A stretch of 64,000 nt of DNA from positions 62,001 through 126,000 of the forward strand of contig NZ_JBLOOT010000006.1 in NCBI RefSeq assembly GCF_049800675.1, given 5' to 3'. This document shows, piece by piece, positions 44,226 through 53,244 of the stretch. Under the pieces are notes generated by a model. It saw only the letters and a program-made list of their open reading frames with translations, had not been told where the DNA came from and did no database searches. The stretch is from Cauispirillum nitrogeniifigens (GTDB lineage: Bacteria > Pseudomonadota > Alphaproteobacteria > Rhodospirillales > Rhodospirillaceae). Numbering within the stretch: the stretch's first letter is position 1; each line of letters starts with the position of its first letter. Made by a program: the position numbers and the translations under genes.

Positions 44226-45875
44226 TTAGTACCGGCCGGCCTCGACGGCGGCCGACTTCACGGCGGTCGCCGACAGGGCGCGGGCGAACATGGCATGGTC
44301 GCTCAGCAGGCGGCGGGCCACCTCGGTGTCCGAGGCCCAGTCGGCCTGGTTGGTCGGCGGGCACAGGGTGCGCAGATCCTGGCGGGCCTGCTTGTCCTCC
44401 AGCGGCGTGGAGCGCCACAGCGCGAACTGGCTGGCCAGCGGCGTGCTGGCCGAGGCGACATTGGCCAGCAGGGTGTCGGCCGAGGCGGCGGCGTCGGTGA
44501 CGCAGACGGTCGGCAGCACGCCCAGGCCGTGCAGGGCGTAGCCCGACGGGCTGTGGAAGCGCGACCACGTCAGGGTCATCTCGCCGTCGTTGGGCATGCG
44601 GATGACCGTCTGCACGGTGCCCTTGCCGTAGGACGCCGAGCCGATGACCACCGCCCGGCCGCTGTCCTGGAGGGCGGCGGCGACGATCTCGGCGGCGGAG
44701 GCGGAGCGGCCGTCCAGCAGGACCACCACCGGCAGGCCGTTGACGGTGTCTCCGGTGCGCGCCGAATAGCTCTGCATGGCTTCCGGGTGGCGGCCACGGG
44801 TGAAGACGATGCGCCCCTGGTTGATGAACATGTCGCTGACCGACACCGCCTGGTCGAGCAGACCGCCGGGGTTGCCGCGCAGGTCCAGAAGCACGCCCCG
44901 CATGTCGCGGCCGAGCTGGCGCTTGGCCTTGTCCAGCGCCTCGGACACGCCCTTGGCGGTGCGCTGGTTGAAGCTGGTGATGCGGATGGTGGCGACGCCG
45001 TCGTCGGTGTTCTCCAGTGTCACCGTCTGCGGCACCACGAGGCCCCGGCGGATGGTCATGTCGCTGGCCACGCTTTCGCCGGCACGGATGACGGTCAGGC
45101 GCAGGGCGGAGTTCATGGGGCCGCGCATGCGCTCGGAGATGGCGTCGCGGTCGCCCAGGGTGCCCACCGGCGCGCCGTCGATGTGGGTGATGGCATCGCC
45201 GATGCGCAGGCCGATGCGGGAGGCCGGCGTCTCGGGCAGCACCTCGCGGATGTCCAGGCGGTCGTTCTCGACGCTGTAGCGGATGCCGACGCCGCCGAAG
45301 CCGTTGCGGCGGGCGCGGTTGCTGCGCGCCTCGGCGGCGCTGGCATAGCGGGAGAAGTGGTCGAGGTCGGCCAGGATGGCGTCGAACACGGCGGCATAGA
45401 CGTCCTCGGCCGACGCCTTGGCCAGCGCCGGCGACACGCTGCGGGCCGCCACCGTCAGCCTGACGGCGACATCGGCCCAGTCCTGCGAGTCGTCGGGGGC
45501 GGGGGCCTTGAAGGAGGCGACGACGCGCTCGGCCGTGGACAGCTCGACGTTGTGGTCGCGCATGGCAATGGCGAGGCCGGGATCGAGCTGTCCAAGGCCG
45601 CGCAGGCCATCGAGCGCCAGTTGCTCGACCGTCACCGGCTCAAGGTAGCGTTCGGCGATGACGTCGAAGCCGAAGGACAGGACCCGTTCCGCCTCGGCGG
45701 TGGGGAACGTGGCGGGGGCCAGGGCCTCCTGCGCGCCAAGCGCCGGGAGCGGCAGGAACGCCCCCAGGGTCAGGCTGGCGGCGAGTGCGGTGGCGAGAAC
45801 GCCGCGCTTGGTGACCTTCAGACGTTCTGTCACTGGGAACCCCCAATTCGTCAAGGTTAGCCGTCCTGAAAGCAT
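44226..45875 (-). CDS. C-terminal processing peptidase, S41 family
   Basis: A 549-residue exported protease of the CtpA/tail-specific family. A signal segment (TKRGVLATALAASLTLGAFLPLPALGAQ) is followed by a helical N-terminal region, a PDZ domain (about 190-275; GGVGIRYSVENDRLDI, PASRIGLRIGDAITHIDG) and the S41 core (LLDLRGNPGGLLDQAV; catalytic Ser in DGRSASAAEIVAAAL; Lys in SASYGKGTVQT). The ATG at 45873-45875 has GAGGGGAG upstream; a GTG at 45833 is an alternative. It has an extra C-terminal region of about 110 residues beyond the core. Confidence 0.88.
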   Translation of the reverse strand: MLSGRLTLTNWGFPVTERLKVTKRGVLATALAASLTLGAFLPLPALGAQEALAPATFPTAEAERVLSFGFDVIAERYLEPVTVEQLALDGLRGLGQLDPGLAIAMRDHNVELSTAERVVASFKAPAPDDSQDWADVAVRLTVAARSVSPALAKASAEDVYAAVFDAILADLDHFSRYASAAEARSNRARRNGFGGVGIRYSVENDRLDIREVLPETPASRIGLRIGDAITHIDGAPVGTLGDRDAISERMRGPMNSALRLTVIRAGESVASDMTIRRGLVVPQTVTLENTDDGVATIRITSFNQRTAKGVSEALDKAKRQLGRDMRGVLLDLRGNPGGLLDQAVSVSDMFINQGRIVFTRGRHPEAMQSYSARTGDTVNGLPVVVLLDGRSASAAEIVAAALQDSGRAVVIGSASYGKGTVQTVIRMPNDGEMTLTWSRFHSPSGYALHGLGVLPTVCVTDAAASADTLLANVASASTPLASQFALWRSTPLEDKQARQDLRTLCPPTNQADWASDTEVARRLLSDHAMFARALSATAVKSAAVEAGRY

Positions 45876-45937
45876 GTCCGCTCCCCTCGGGGAGCAGGAC
45901 ACAGCATGACGGTTGCACCTTAACAAGAGGCTAATAC

Positions 45938-46021
45938 CCTGCCTGACCCAACGAATAATACAGCGAGAACTACTTTGATACTTTTTAGGTGGTTCTCGGT
46001 ATTCGCGTTGGTGAGGCAGGC
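45938..46021. repeat. Long imperfect hairpin upstream of the S41 peptidase gene
   Basis: A left arm at 45938-45973 (with CTGCCTGACC, CAACGAATA, CGAGAAC) is complementary with a few bulges to a right arm at 45989-46021 (GTTCTCG, TATTCGCGTTGG, GAGGCAGGC). The loop is AT-rich and about 15 bases. It lies in the 275 bp between rnr and the S41 peptidase gene, both on the minus strand; I see no gene there. The DNA is clearly more AT-rich than its surroundings. Confidence 0.65.
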
Positions 46022-46150
46022 AAGTCCCCGCCGTTGCTCACCCACAAACTAGGCAAGATGCGGCACCTGCGAAAGAAAAAATCGCCATGGATCCGCCCCA
46101 ATCCATACTATCGGGTAGGAGGGATTTCGTATAAGGGATCTTCGCCGGGA

Positions 46151-48481
46151 TCAGGCGCGCCGCTTGCCCTTCGGCCCCTTCCCTGAACCAGCCCCAGCCC
46201 CCGCCCCGGTCCGCGCCTTGATCTTGGCGCCGTTGCGGGCGCCCTTGCCGGCCTTCTTGGGCGGGCGGAAGCCGGCGCGGGCGCGCACGGCGGCGGCCAG
46301 ACGGCCACCGATGGCGGCGCTGTCGGGACTGGCCTGACCGATGGTCTCCATGTACTCCAGGATCATGCCGCCGGTGGCGACATCGGCCTCGCGCAGGCGC
46401 ACGCGGATGGCATCGCCCAGGCGGTGGACGACGCCGGTGGACGACCCGACCAGGGCGTGGTGCGTCTCGTCGTGGGTGTAGTAGTCGCGCGGCAGGGTGG
46501 AGATGGGGATGAGGCCGTTGGCCCCGCTGTCGTCCAGTTCCACGAACATGCCGAAGCGGCTGACTCCGGTGACGCGCCCGGTGAAGGAGGCGCCGACATG
46601 CTCGGCCAGGAAACTGGCGGTGAAGCGGTCGACGGCCTCGCGCTCGGCGGTGGCGGCGCGGCGTTCGGTCATGGAGATGTGTTCGCCCAGGGTGACGAAC
46701 TGCTCCGGTCCCTGGTCGGCGGGGAGGCCGTCCGGCCCGAACTTCAGGCCGCTGATCAGGGCGCGGTGGACCAGCAGGTCCGAATAGCGCCGGATGGGCG
46801 AGGTGAAGTGGGCGTAGCGGCGCAGCCCGAGGCCGAAGTGGCCCCGGTTCTCCGGGCTGTAGATGGCCTGGGCCTGGCTGCGCAGGACCACCTGATTGAC
46901 CAGATGTTCGTGCGGCGTGCCCTTGACCTTGGCGAGGATGTGGTTGAAGTGGTGCGGGCTGACGGCGCCGCGCGCCAGGTTCAGGTCCATGGACTGGAGG
47001 AAGTCGCGCAGGGCGTCCAGGCGCTCCAGGGCGGGCTCGTCGTGCACGCGGTACATGCACGGCTGCTTCACGTCCTCCAGCGTCTCGGCGGCGCAGACGT
47101 TGGCGGCGATCATCAGCTCTTCGATCAGCATGTGGCTGTCGTAGCGCGGGCGCGGCTCGACACCGGCCACGGAGCCGTCCTCGGCGATGATGACCTTGCG
47201 TTCGGGCAGGTCGATGTCCAGGGCGCCGCGCCGCTCCCGTGCCTCGCGCAGGGCGCGGTAGACGCCATAGAGCGGGGTCAGGACTGGCCCGACCAGCGGC
47301 CCGGTGGTGTCGTCGGGGGCGCCGTCCACGGCCGCCTGCACCTGGGTATAGGTCAGGCGGGCGACGGAGCGCATCATGCCGCGCAGGAACTCATGCTTCT
47401 TCTTGCGGCCCTGGCTGTCGAACCACATGCGCACGGCCATGCACGGGCGGTCTTCCCTGGGCACCAGGGAGCACCAGCCGTTGGACAGCGCCTCGGGCAG
47501 CATGGGCACCACGCGGTCGGGGAAGTAGACCGAGTTGCCGCGCTCGTAGGCCGAGGTGTCCAGGGCATCGCCGGCGCGGACGTAGTGGGCGACGTCGGCG
47601 ATGGCGACGATGGCGTGCCAGCCGTCGCCGTCGGCTTCGGCCCAGACGGCATCGTCGAAGTCGCGGGCGTCCTCGCCGTCGATGGTCACCAGCGGCACGT
47701 CGCGCAGGTCGACGCGCTTGCCCATGGGCGCGGCCCTGGCCGCCGACGCCTGATCCAGAGCCTCCTGCGGGAACTCCGTGGGGATGCCGTTGGCGTGGAT
47801 GGCGATCAGGCTGACGGCGCGCGGGCTGGCCATGTTGCCCAGCACCTCGGTCACGCGCGCCTGGCGCAGGCCGAAGGCGCGGCCGGGCAGCAGTTCGGCC
47901 TCGACCAGGGCGCCCGGCTCGGCGCCGTTCAGGTCGCCGCGCGCGATGACGTAGTCCTGCTTGTCGCGGCGTTCGGTAGGCCGCAGGGTGGTGCCGTTGA
48001 CGCCCACCTCGATGATGCCCAGGACGCGGGCCGGGGCGGCGCCCAGCTTCTTGACCACGCGGCCGTCATAGGCGTGGTCGCCGGTGGCCACCAGCTTGCA
48101 CAGCACCTTGTCGCCGACGCCCACGGTGGGCTGTCCCTTGCGCACCGGCAGCACGAAGATGCGCGGCGGCGGCATGTCCTTGTCCCGCCACGACAGCGGC
48201 CGGCCGATCAGTTCGCCGTCGGTGTCGGTGCCGGTGATCTCCACCACGGTGACGTCGGGCAGGGCGCCGGGGCGGGCGAAGCGCCGCTTGTGGCCGCGCT
48301 GGATGAGCCCGTCCGTCTCCAGTTCCTTCATGATCTGGCGCAGGAAGGGGCGGTGCTCCGCCTCCAGATTGAAGGCCCGCGCGATCTCCCGCTTGCCGAC
48401 CCTCCCGGGGCTGTCCTGGATGAACTCCAGGACCTGGTCACGGGTGGGGAGGGGGACGTGCTTGGGGGATTTTCTGGTCAC
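46151..48481 (-). CDS. rnr: Ribonuclease R
   Basis: A 776-residue 3'-to-5' exoribonuclease. An N-terminal winged helix (VLEFIQDSPGRVGKREIARAF) is followed by cold-shock domains, the RNB catalytic core (about 250-590; DGEDARDFDDAVWAE with the metal-binding Asp residues, MLIEELMIAANVCAAE, HFTSPIRRYSDLLVHRALI), an S1 domain (GASFTGRVTGVSRFGMFVEL) and a Lys/Arg/Gly-rich tail (GKGARNGAKIKARTG). The ATG at 48479-48481 overlaps the topA stop by four bases. Confidence 0.95.
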   Translation of the reverse strand: MTRKSPKHVPLPTRDQVLEFIQDSPGRVGKREIARAFNLEAEHRPFLRQIMKELETDGLIQRGHKRRFARPGALPDVTVVEITGTDTDGELIGRPLSWRDKDMPPPRIFVLPVRKGQPTVGVGDKVLCKLVATGDHAYDGRVVKKLGAAPARVLGIIEVGVNGTTLRPTERRDKQDYVIARGDLNGAEPGALVEAELLPGRAFGLRQARVTEVLGNMASPRAVSLIAIHANGIPTEFPQEALDQASAARAAPMGKRVDLRDVPLVTIDGEDARDFDDAVWAEADGDGWHAIVAIADVAHYVRAGDALDTSAYERGNSVYFPDRVVPMLPEALSNGWCSLVPREDRPCMAVRMWFDSQGRKKKHEFLRGMMRSVARLTYTQVQAAVDGAPDDTTGPLVGPVLTPLYGVYRALREARERRGALDIDLPERKVIIAEDGSVAGVEPRPRYDSHMLIEELMIAANVCAAETLEDVKQPCMYRVHDEPALERLDALRDFLQSMDLNLARGAVSPHHFNHILAKVKGTPHEHLVNQVVLRSQAQAIYSPENRGHFGLGLRRYAHFTSPIRRYSDLLVHRALISGLKFGPDGLPADQGPEQFVTLGEHISMTERRAATAEREAVDRFTASFLAEHVGASFTGRVTGVSRFGMFVELDDSGANGLIPISTLPRDYYTHDETHHALVGSSTGVVHRLGDAIRVRLREADVATGGMILEYMETIGQASPDSAAIGGRLAAAVRARAGFRPPKKAGKGARNGAKIKARTGAGAGAGSGKGPKGKRRA

Positions 48482-51225
48482 GCTGTACTCTTCTTGGCCG
48501 GGCTCTTTTTCGCGGGTGCGGTGGTGGTGGTCGTCTTCTTGGTGGCGGCCGTGCCCGTCTTCGCCGTGCCCGTCTTCGCCGGGGTCTTCTTCGCCGCGGC
48601 CTTCTTCGCCGCCGGCTTTTTCTCCACCGGGGCGTCGTCGCCGGACGCCGTGGCGGCGGCCGTCTTCTTCGCCGGAACCTTCTTGGCCGCCGGAGCCTTC
48701 TTGGCGGCGGGCGCCTTGCCGGACTTGGCGGTGATCAGCTCCACGGCCTGCTCCAGGGTCACGCTGTCCTTGTCCATGGACTTGGGCAGGGTGGCGCGGA
48801 CCTTGTTGTGTTCCACGTAGGGCCCGAAGCGGCCGTCGTGGAGAGTAACGGGCTTGCCGTCCGCGGGATGCGCGCCCAGCTCCTTGGCCGGCGTCTTGGC
48901 ACGGCGCTTGGTGGTCGCCAGAAGCTCCACGGCGCGGTTCATGCCGATCTCCAGTACGTCATCCTCCTTGAGGTTGACGTACACGTCGCCGTGCTTGATG
49001 TACGGCCCGAAGCGCCCGATGCCGGCCAGGATGAGCTGGCCGTCTTCCGGGTGCGGGCCGATCTCGCGCGGCAGGGACAGCAGGCGCAGGGCCTTGTCCA
49101 GATCCACGTCGGCCGGCTCCAGGCCGCGCGGCAGGCTGGCGCGCTTGGGCTTCTTTTTCTTGTCCTCGGGGTCCTGCTCGCCGAGCTGGACGTAGCGGCC
49201 ATACGGCCCCTTCTTCAGGGTGACGGCCAGGCCGGTTTCCGGGTCGGTGCCGAGCAGGCGGTCGCCCTCGTCCCCGGCGGCTTCGCCGTTGCCCTCGCCG
49301 GCGCCGCCCAGGGGGCGGGTGAAGCGGCATTCGGGATAGTTCGAGCAGCCGATGAAGGCGCCGAACTTGCCCAGCTTCAGCGACAGCCGGCCGGCGGAGC
49401 AGGCCGGGCAGGTGCGCGGGTCCGACCCGTCGGCCTTGGGCGGGAACAGGTGCGGCGCCAGTTCGGCGTCCAGGGCGTCGAGCACCTCCGACACGCGGAG
49501 GTTCTTGGTCCCCTCCACGTGCTGCATGAAGTCGTCCCAGAAGGCGCGCAGGACGGCCTTCCAGTCCAGCAGCCCGCCGGAGATGTCGTCGAGCTGGTTT
49601 TCCAGGTCGGCGGTGAAGTTGTATTCCACGTAACGGCGGAAGAAGTTTTCCAGGAACGCCGTGACGATGCGGCCCCGGTCCTCGGCCATGAAGCGGCGGT
49701 TGTCCAGGCGCACATAGTCGCGATCCTGGAGCACCTGGAGGATTGACGCATAGGTGGACGGCCGGCCGATGCCCAGTTCCTCCATGCGCTTGACCAGGCT
49801 GGCTTCGGTGTAGCGCGGCGGGGGCTGGGTGAAGTGCTGGTTGGGGCGCACGGCGTCGAGCGGCGTTTTTTCGCCTTCGTGCAGGGGCGGCAGGATGCGG
49901 CCTTCGCCGTCCTCGCCGTCGGCGGCGGCGTCGTCGAAGCTCTCGCGGTAGAGCTTCAGGAAGCCGTCGAACACCACGGTCGAGCCGGTGGCGCGCAGCA
50001 CGGTGGCGCCGGTTTCCTCGGTCACGTCGACGGCGACCTGATCGAGCAGGGCGCTTTCCATCTGGCTGGCGACGGTGCGCTTCCAGATCAGCTCGTAGAG
50101 CTTGAACTGGTCGGCGTCCAGGGTGGCGCGCACGTCGGCGGGCTTGAGGAACACGTTGGTCGGGCGGATGGCCTCGTGGGCCTCCTGCGCGTTTTTCTGC
50201 TTGGTCTTGTAGACCCGTTCCTTCTCGGGCAGGAACTTGCCGCCCCAGGTCTGGTCGATCAGCTTGCGGGTGGCGTGGATGGCCTCGGGCGCCATGCTGA
50301 CGCCATCGGTACGCATATAGGTGATCAGGCCCACCGTCTCGCCGTTGACCGTCACGCCCTCGTACAGGCGCTGTGCCAGGGTCATGGTCTTGGTGGCCGA
50401 GAAGTAGAGCTTGCGCGCCGCTTCCTGTTGCAGGGTCGAGGTGGTGAAGGGCGGCGCCGGGTTGCGCTTGGACTTCTTGCGCTCGATCGACTGGACGTGG
50501 AAGGTGCCGGCCTCGATGGCGGCCTTGGCGCGCAGGGCGGCGGTCTCGCCGGGCAGACCGAACTTGTCGAGCTTCTCGCCGTCCAGGTGGGTCAGGCGGG
50601 CGGTGAAGGGCTTGTCCTCGGCCGTGCGCAGGTCGGCTTCCACCGACCAGTATTCCTGGGCGACGAAGCGCTCGATCTCGGACTCGCGCTCGCAGATCAG
50701 GCGCAGGGCCACCGACTGCACGCGCCCGGCCGAGCGGGAGCCGGGCAGCTTGCGCCACAGCACCGGCGACAGGGTGAAGCCGACCAGATAGTCCAGGGCA
50801 CGGCGGGCCAGGTAGGCATCCACCAGTTCCTGGTCGAGGTCGCGGGGGTTCTCCATGGCGTGGGTGACGGCCGCCTTGGTGATGGCGTTGAAGGTCACTC
50901 GCTTGACCTCGATGTCCTTCAGCGCCTTGCGCCGCTCCAGCTCGTTCCAGACGTGCCAGGAAATGGCCTCACCCTCGCGATCCGGGTCAGTGGCCAGGAA
51001 CAGTCGCTTGGCGCCCTTGACGGCGCGGACGATGTCCTTGAGGTGCTTTTCCGACCGGGGATCGGTGGTCCAGTCCATCTCGAAGTCCTCGTCGGGCCGC
51101 ACCGACCCGTCCTTGGGCGGCAGGTCGCGGACGTGCCCGTAGGAGGCCAGGACGGTGAAGTCCTTGCCGAGGTACTTGTTGATGGTCTTGGCCTTCGCCG
51201 GGGACTCGACAATGACGACGTTCAT
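48478..51225 (-). CDS. topA: DNA topoisomerase I
   Basis: A 915-residue type IA topoisomerase that relaxes negative supercoils. Toprim domain: VVIVESPAKAKTINKYLGKDF and LATDPDREGEAISWHVW. The catalytic Tyr is in GLITYMRTDGVSM. Near residue 600 is one C4 zinc finger (CPACSAGRLSLKLG...FIGCSNYPEC), then several zinc-free Topo C repeats (KKGPYGRYVQLG, GRFGPYIKHGDVYVNL, DGRFGPYVEHNKVRATL). It ends in a roughly 100-residue Lys/Ala/Pro tail, common in high-GC bacteria. The ATG at 51223-51225 is before MNVVIVESP. dprA precedes it by 61 bp. Confidence 0.95.
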   Translation of the reverse strand: MNVVIVESPAKAKTINKYLGKDFTVLASYGHVRDLPPKDGSVRPDEDFEMDWTTDPRSEKHLKDIVRAVKGAKRLFLATDPDREGEAISWHVWNELERRKALKDIEVKRVTFNAITKAAVTHAMENPRDLDQELVDAYLARRALDYLVGFTLSPVLWRKLPGSRSAGRVQSVALRLICERESEIERFVAQEYWSVEADLRTAEDKPFTARLTHLDGEKLDKFGLPGETAALRAKAAIEAGTFHVQSIERKKSKRNPAPPFTTSTLQQEAARKLYFSATKTMTLAQRLYEGVTVNGETVGLITYMRTDGVSMAPEAIHATRKLIDQTWGGKFLPEKERVYKTKQKNAQEAHEAIRPTNVFLKPADVRATLDADQFKLYELIWKRTVASQMESALLDQVAVDVTEETGATVLRATGSTVVFDGFLKLYRESFDDAAADGEDGEGRILPPLHEGEKTPLDAVRPNQHFTQPPPRYTEASLVKRMEELGIGRPSTYASILQVLQDRDYVRLDNRRFMAEDRGRIVTAFLENFFRRYVEYNFTADLENQLDDISGGLLDWKAVLRAFWDDFMQHVEGTKNLRVSEVLDALDAELAPHLFPPKADGSDPRTCPACSAGRLSLKLGKFGAFIGCSNYPECRFTRPLGGAGEGNGEAAGDEGDRLLGTDPETGLAVTLKKGPYGRYVQLGEQDPEDKKKKPKRASLPRGLEPADVDLDKALRLLSLPREIGPHPEDGQLILAGIGRFGPYIKHGDVYVNLKEDDVLEIGMNRAVELLATTKRRAKTPAKELGAHPADGKPVTLHDGRFGPYVEHNKVRATLPKSMDKDSVTLEQAVELITAKSGKAPAAKKAPAAKKVPAKKTAAATASGDDAPVEKKPAAKKAAAKKTPAKTGTAKTGTAATKKTTTTTAPAKKSPAKKSTA

Positions 51226-51286
51226 GCGGATTCCGGCCGTTGCAAGGTGTCTCGGGGGGCCGCCGCGCAAGCCCTGGAGGATGTCG

Positions 51287-52417
51287 TCAGACGTCCGGCA
51301 GGAGAGTGACGCGGTGACCCGGATGGCGTTCCAGGCGCCCCGCCAACTCCAGTTCCAGGAGAATCATGGAGACCACGGAGGGAGACAATTGGCATTGCCG
51401 GATGATCTCGTCAACCGTCACGGGGATTGGGCCCAGCGCTTCCAGCACCGCCCGGCGCGCCCGTGACAGGGCCGAGTCGTCGGGCAGCGGCGGTGGCGGG
51501 CCGTCGAAACCCTGGCCCGGCGGCTCGCGGAAGGGCCGCCGCAGCAGGTCGTCGAGAACCTCCAGGATGTCCCCGGCGCCCTGGGTCAGCACCGCGCCGT
51601 CCTTGATCAGCCCGTTCGGCCCGGCCGCCCGCGCATCGACGGGGGAACCGGGCACGGCGAACACCTCGCGCCCCTGTTCGGCGGCGTAGCGGGCGGTGAT
51701 GAGGGAGCCGGAGCGGGCCGTCGCCTCGACCACCACCACGCCGGCCGACATGCCGCTGATGATGCGGTTGCGGCGCGGGAAGTGACGGGCCTGCGGCTCG
51801 GTCCCCGGCGGCATCTCCGACACCACGGCGCCCATTTCGGCGATGCGGTGGTAGAGGCCGGCGTTCTCCGGCGGATAGATGATGTCGGCGCCGCCGGCCA
51901 GGACGGCCACGGTGCCCGTCTCCAGCGCCCCTTCGTGCGCGGCGGTGTCCAGGCCCCGCGCCATGCCCGACACCACGACCACGCCGGCGCGGCCCAGATC
52001 CAGCGCCATCTTGCGGGCGAACTGCCGGGCCCCGGCCGACGCTCCGCGCGATCCCACCATGCCCATGCAGGGACGGGCGAACAGCCCGGCATGGCCCTTG
52101 ACGTAGAGCAGGGGCGGCGCCCCATCGGTGGCCGCCAGCAGGGTGGGGAAGTCGGGTTCGCCGCTGCACACCGCCCGCATGCCCTGGCGCGCGGCGTCCT
52201 CCAGTTCCGCCTCGGCGCGGGCCTTGGAGCAGACCTTGATGGGCTTGGTCCGCCCGCCGTGTCGGGCCAGGTCGGGCAGGGCACGCAGGGCCTCGCCGGC
52301 GCTGCCGAAGCGTTCCAGCAGACGGAAGAAGGTCACCGGCCCGACGTTCTCGGACCGGATGAGGCGGAGCCAGTCAATACGCTCGGCTTCGGAGAGGAGG
52401 CGGGGCTGTGTCGTCAT
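51287..52417 (-). CDS. dprA: DNA-processing protein DprA
   Basis: A 376-residue protein that loads RecA on incoming single-stranded DNA in transformation. An N-terminal SAM-like region is followed by the Rossmann fold (MGMVGSRGASAGARQFARKMA, VVVVSGMARGLDTAAHEGAL, VAVLAGGADIIYPPEN, RNRIISGMSAGVVVVEATARSGSLITARYA, FAVPGSP) and a C-terminal winged-helix domain (VTVDEIIRQCQLSPSVVSMILLELELAGRL). First gene of dprA-topA-rnr. Confidence 0.94.
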   Translation of the reverse strand: MTTQPRLLSEAERIDWLRLIRSENVGPVTFFRLLERFGSAGEALRALPDLARHGGRTKPIKVCSKARAEAELEDAARQGMRAVCSGEPDFPTLLAATDGAPPLLYVKGHAGLFARPCMGMVGSRGASAGARQFARKMALDLGRAGVVVVSGMARGLDTAAHEGALETGTVAVLAGGADIIYPPENAGLYHRIAEMGAVVSEMPPGTEPQARHFPRRNRIISGMSAGVVVVEATARSGSLITARYAAEQGREVFAVPGSPVDARAAGPNGLIKDGAVLTQGAGDILEVLDDLLRRPFREPPGQGFDGPPPPLPDDSALSRARRAVLEALGPIPVTVDEIIRQCQLSPSVVSMILLELELAGRLERHPGHRVTLLPDV

Positions 52418-52575
52418 GGTATGGTGAGGATTGGGGAGTGGAAGCCAACCGTCAAGGGTGTTGTTTCCCTGTATTCCACTTAAGGAAAAATGCGCCGCGC
52501 CCGGGAACTCGCGCGGGGGAGGCGTGTCGAAGGATGAGCAGAACGCGAGCGCCTGACGTCGAGAAGGACAAGGAC

Positions 52576-52818
52576 ATGAAAAAAGTCATGGGCGGAATGG
52601 CCGCCGGCATCGTCATCGGATTGGCCATGGGCGGCGGGCTGGCGATCGCCGCGGGGGAGCCGCCGGTCCTCCAGGGGATCATCGGCAGCGTGCAGGAAAT
52701 GCCGATGTATCAGATGTTTCTGCCGGCGCGGACGGCCCTCTATGTCGGCCCCTGTCCGCCCGGTCATACGATGAAGTCGGCTCCGGGCACTGCCAGCGTG
52801 ATGATGTTCTGCGAATAG
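52576..52818 (+). CDS. Small secreted protein, paralogue A
   Basis: An 80-residue protein I do not recognise. The N-terminus (MKKVMGGMAAGIVIGLAMGGGLAIAAG) looks like a Sec signal peptide or anchor. The remaining 50 residues contain PPVLQGIIGSVQ, a hydrophobic MYQMFLPARTALYVG and two cysteines (GPCPPGHTMK and the final FCE). It aligns with the neighbour at 52940: PxxQGIxG, PxY, LxVxxCPxGxT and a cysteine second from the end. An AAGGACAAGGAC ribosome site precedes the ATG. Likely periplasmic with one disulfide. Confidence 0.65.
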   Translation: MKKVMGGMAAGIVIGLAMGGGLAIAAGEPPVLQGIIGSVQEMPMYQMFLPARTALYVGPCPPGHTMKSAPGTASVMMFCE

Positions 52819-52823
52819 AACCA

Positions 52824-52914
52824 GACCAAAGCTCCTAAAACCCAACCAAAGCCCCCAAACCCTGACCAAAGCCCCCAAACCCTGGCCAAAGCCCCCAAAC
52901 CCTGACCAAAGCCC
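52824..52914. repeat. 20-bp tandem repeat, about 4.5 copies, G-rich on the minus strand
   Basis: The unit GACCAAAGCCCCCAAACCCT is repeated with few changes; the first copy is the most diverged. On the minus strand each unit gives AGGGTTTGGGGG, so several G-runs lie close enough to form a G-quadruplex. It fills the gap between the two paralogous small genes. Confidence 0.9.
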
Positions 52915-52939
52915 TTGGGCACATGAGTGGAGACTTCCG

Positions 52940-53185
52940 ATGAAAAAGATGATTGGCTTCGCGGTCCTGAACATTGCCCTGGGCCTCGCCATCGGCGCCG
53001 GCGGGGCCATTGCCGCCGCCGGTGCGCCGGCCGTCCAGGGTATCTACGGCTACTTCGCCGGCAACCCGGTCTATCTGGTGGCGCTGGAGGCCAGTTCGGG
53101 CCTGTTCGTCAGCGGCTGCCCCAGCGGCCAGACCTTCACCCACATGCCGATGGCCAATGGCGGCCACGCGCTGCTGTGCAAGTAG
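52940..53185 (+). CDS. Small secreted protein, paralogue B
   Basis: An 81-residue protein, unrecognised, paralogous to the gene at 52576. The signal-like N-terminus is MKKMIGFAVLNIALGLAIGAGGAIAAAG. The mature part has APAVQGIYGYFAGNPVYLVALE, then SGLFVSGCPSGQTFTHMP and ends LLCK, keeping the two cysteines in the same places as paralogue A. Overall identity is low (my estimate is about a third), so the duplication is old or the genes evolve fast. Confidence 0.65.
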   Translation: MKKMIGFAVLNIALGLAIGAGGAIAAAGAPAVQGIYGYFAGNPVYLVALEASSGLFVSGCPSGQTFTHMPMANGGHALLCK

Positions 53186-53244
53186 CGCCGACTCCTTCTT
53201 TTGAATCCTGCCGTTAGCGGGGCGAGGATGCTAGCATCCGGGGC

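Noticed and set aside
45989..46186. A 65-codon plus-strand frame near the long hairpin
   Set aside because: No ribosome site, starts inside a hairpin arm, antisense to the 3' end of rnr and without any motif.
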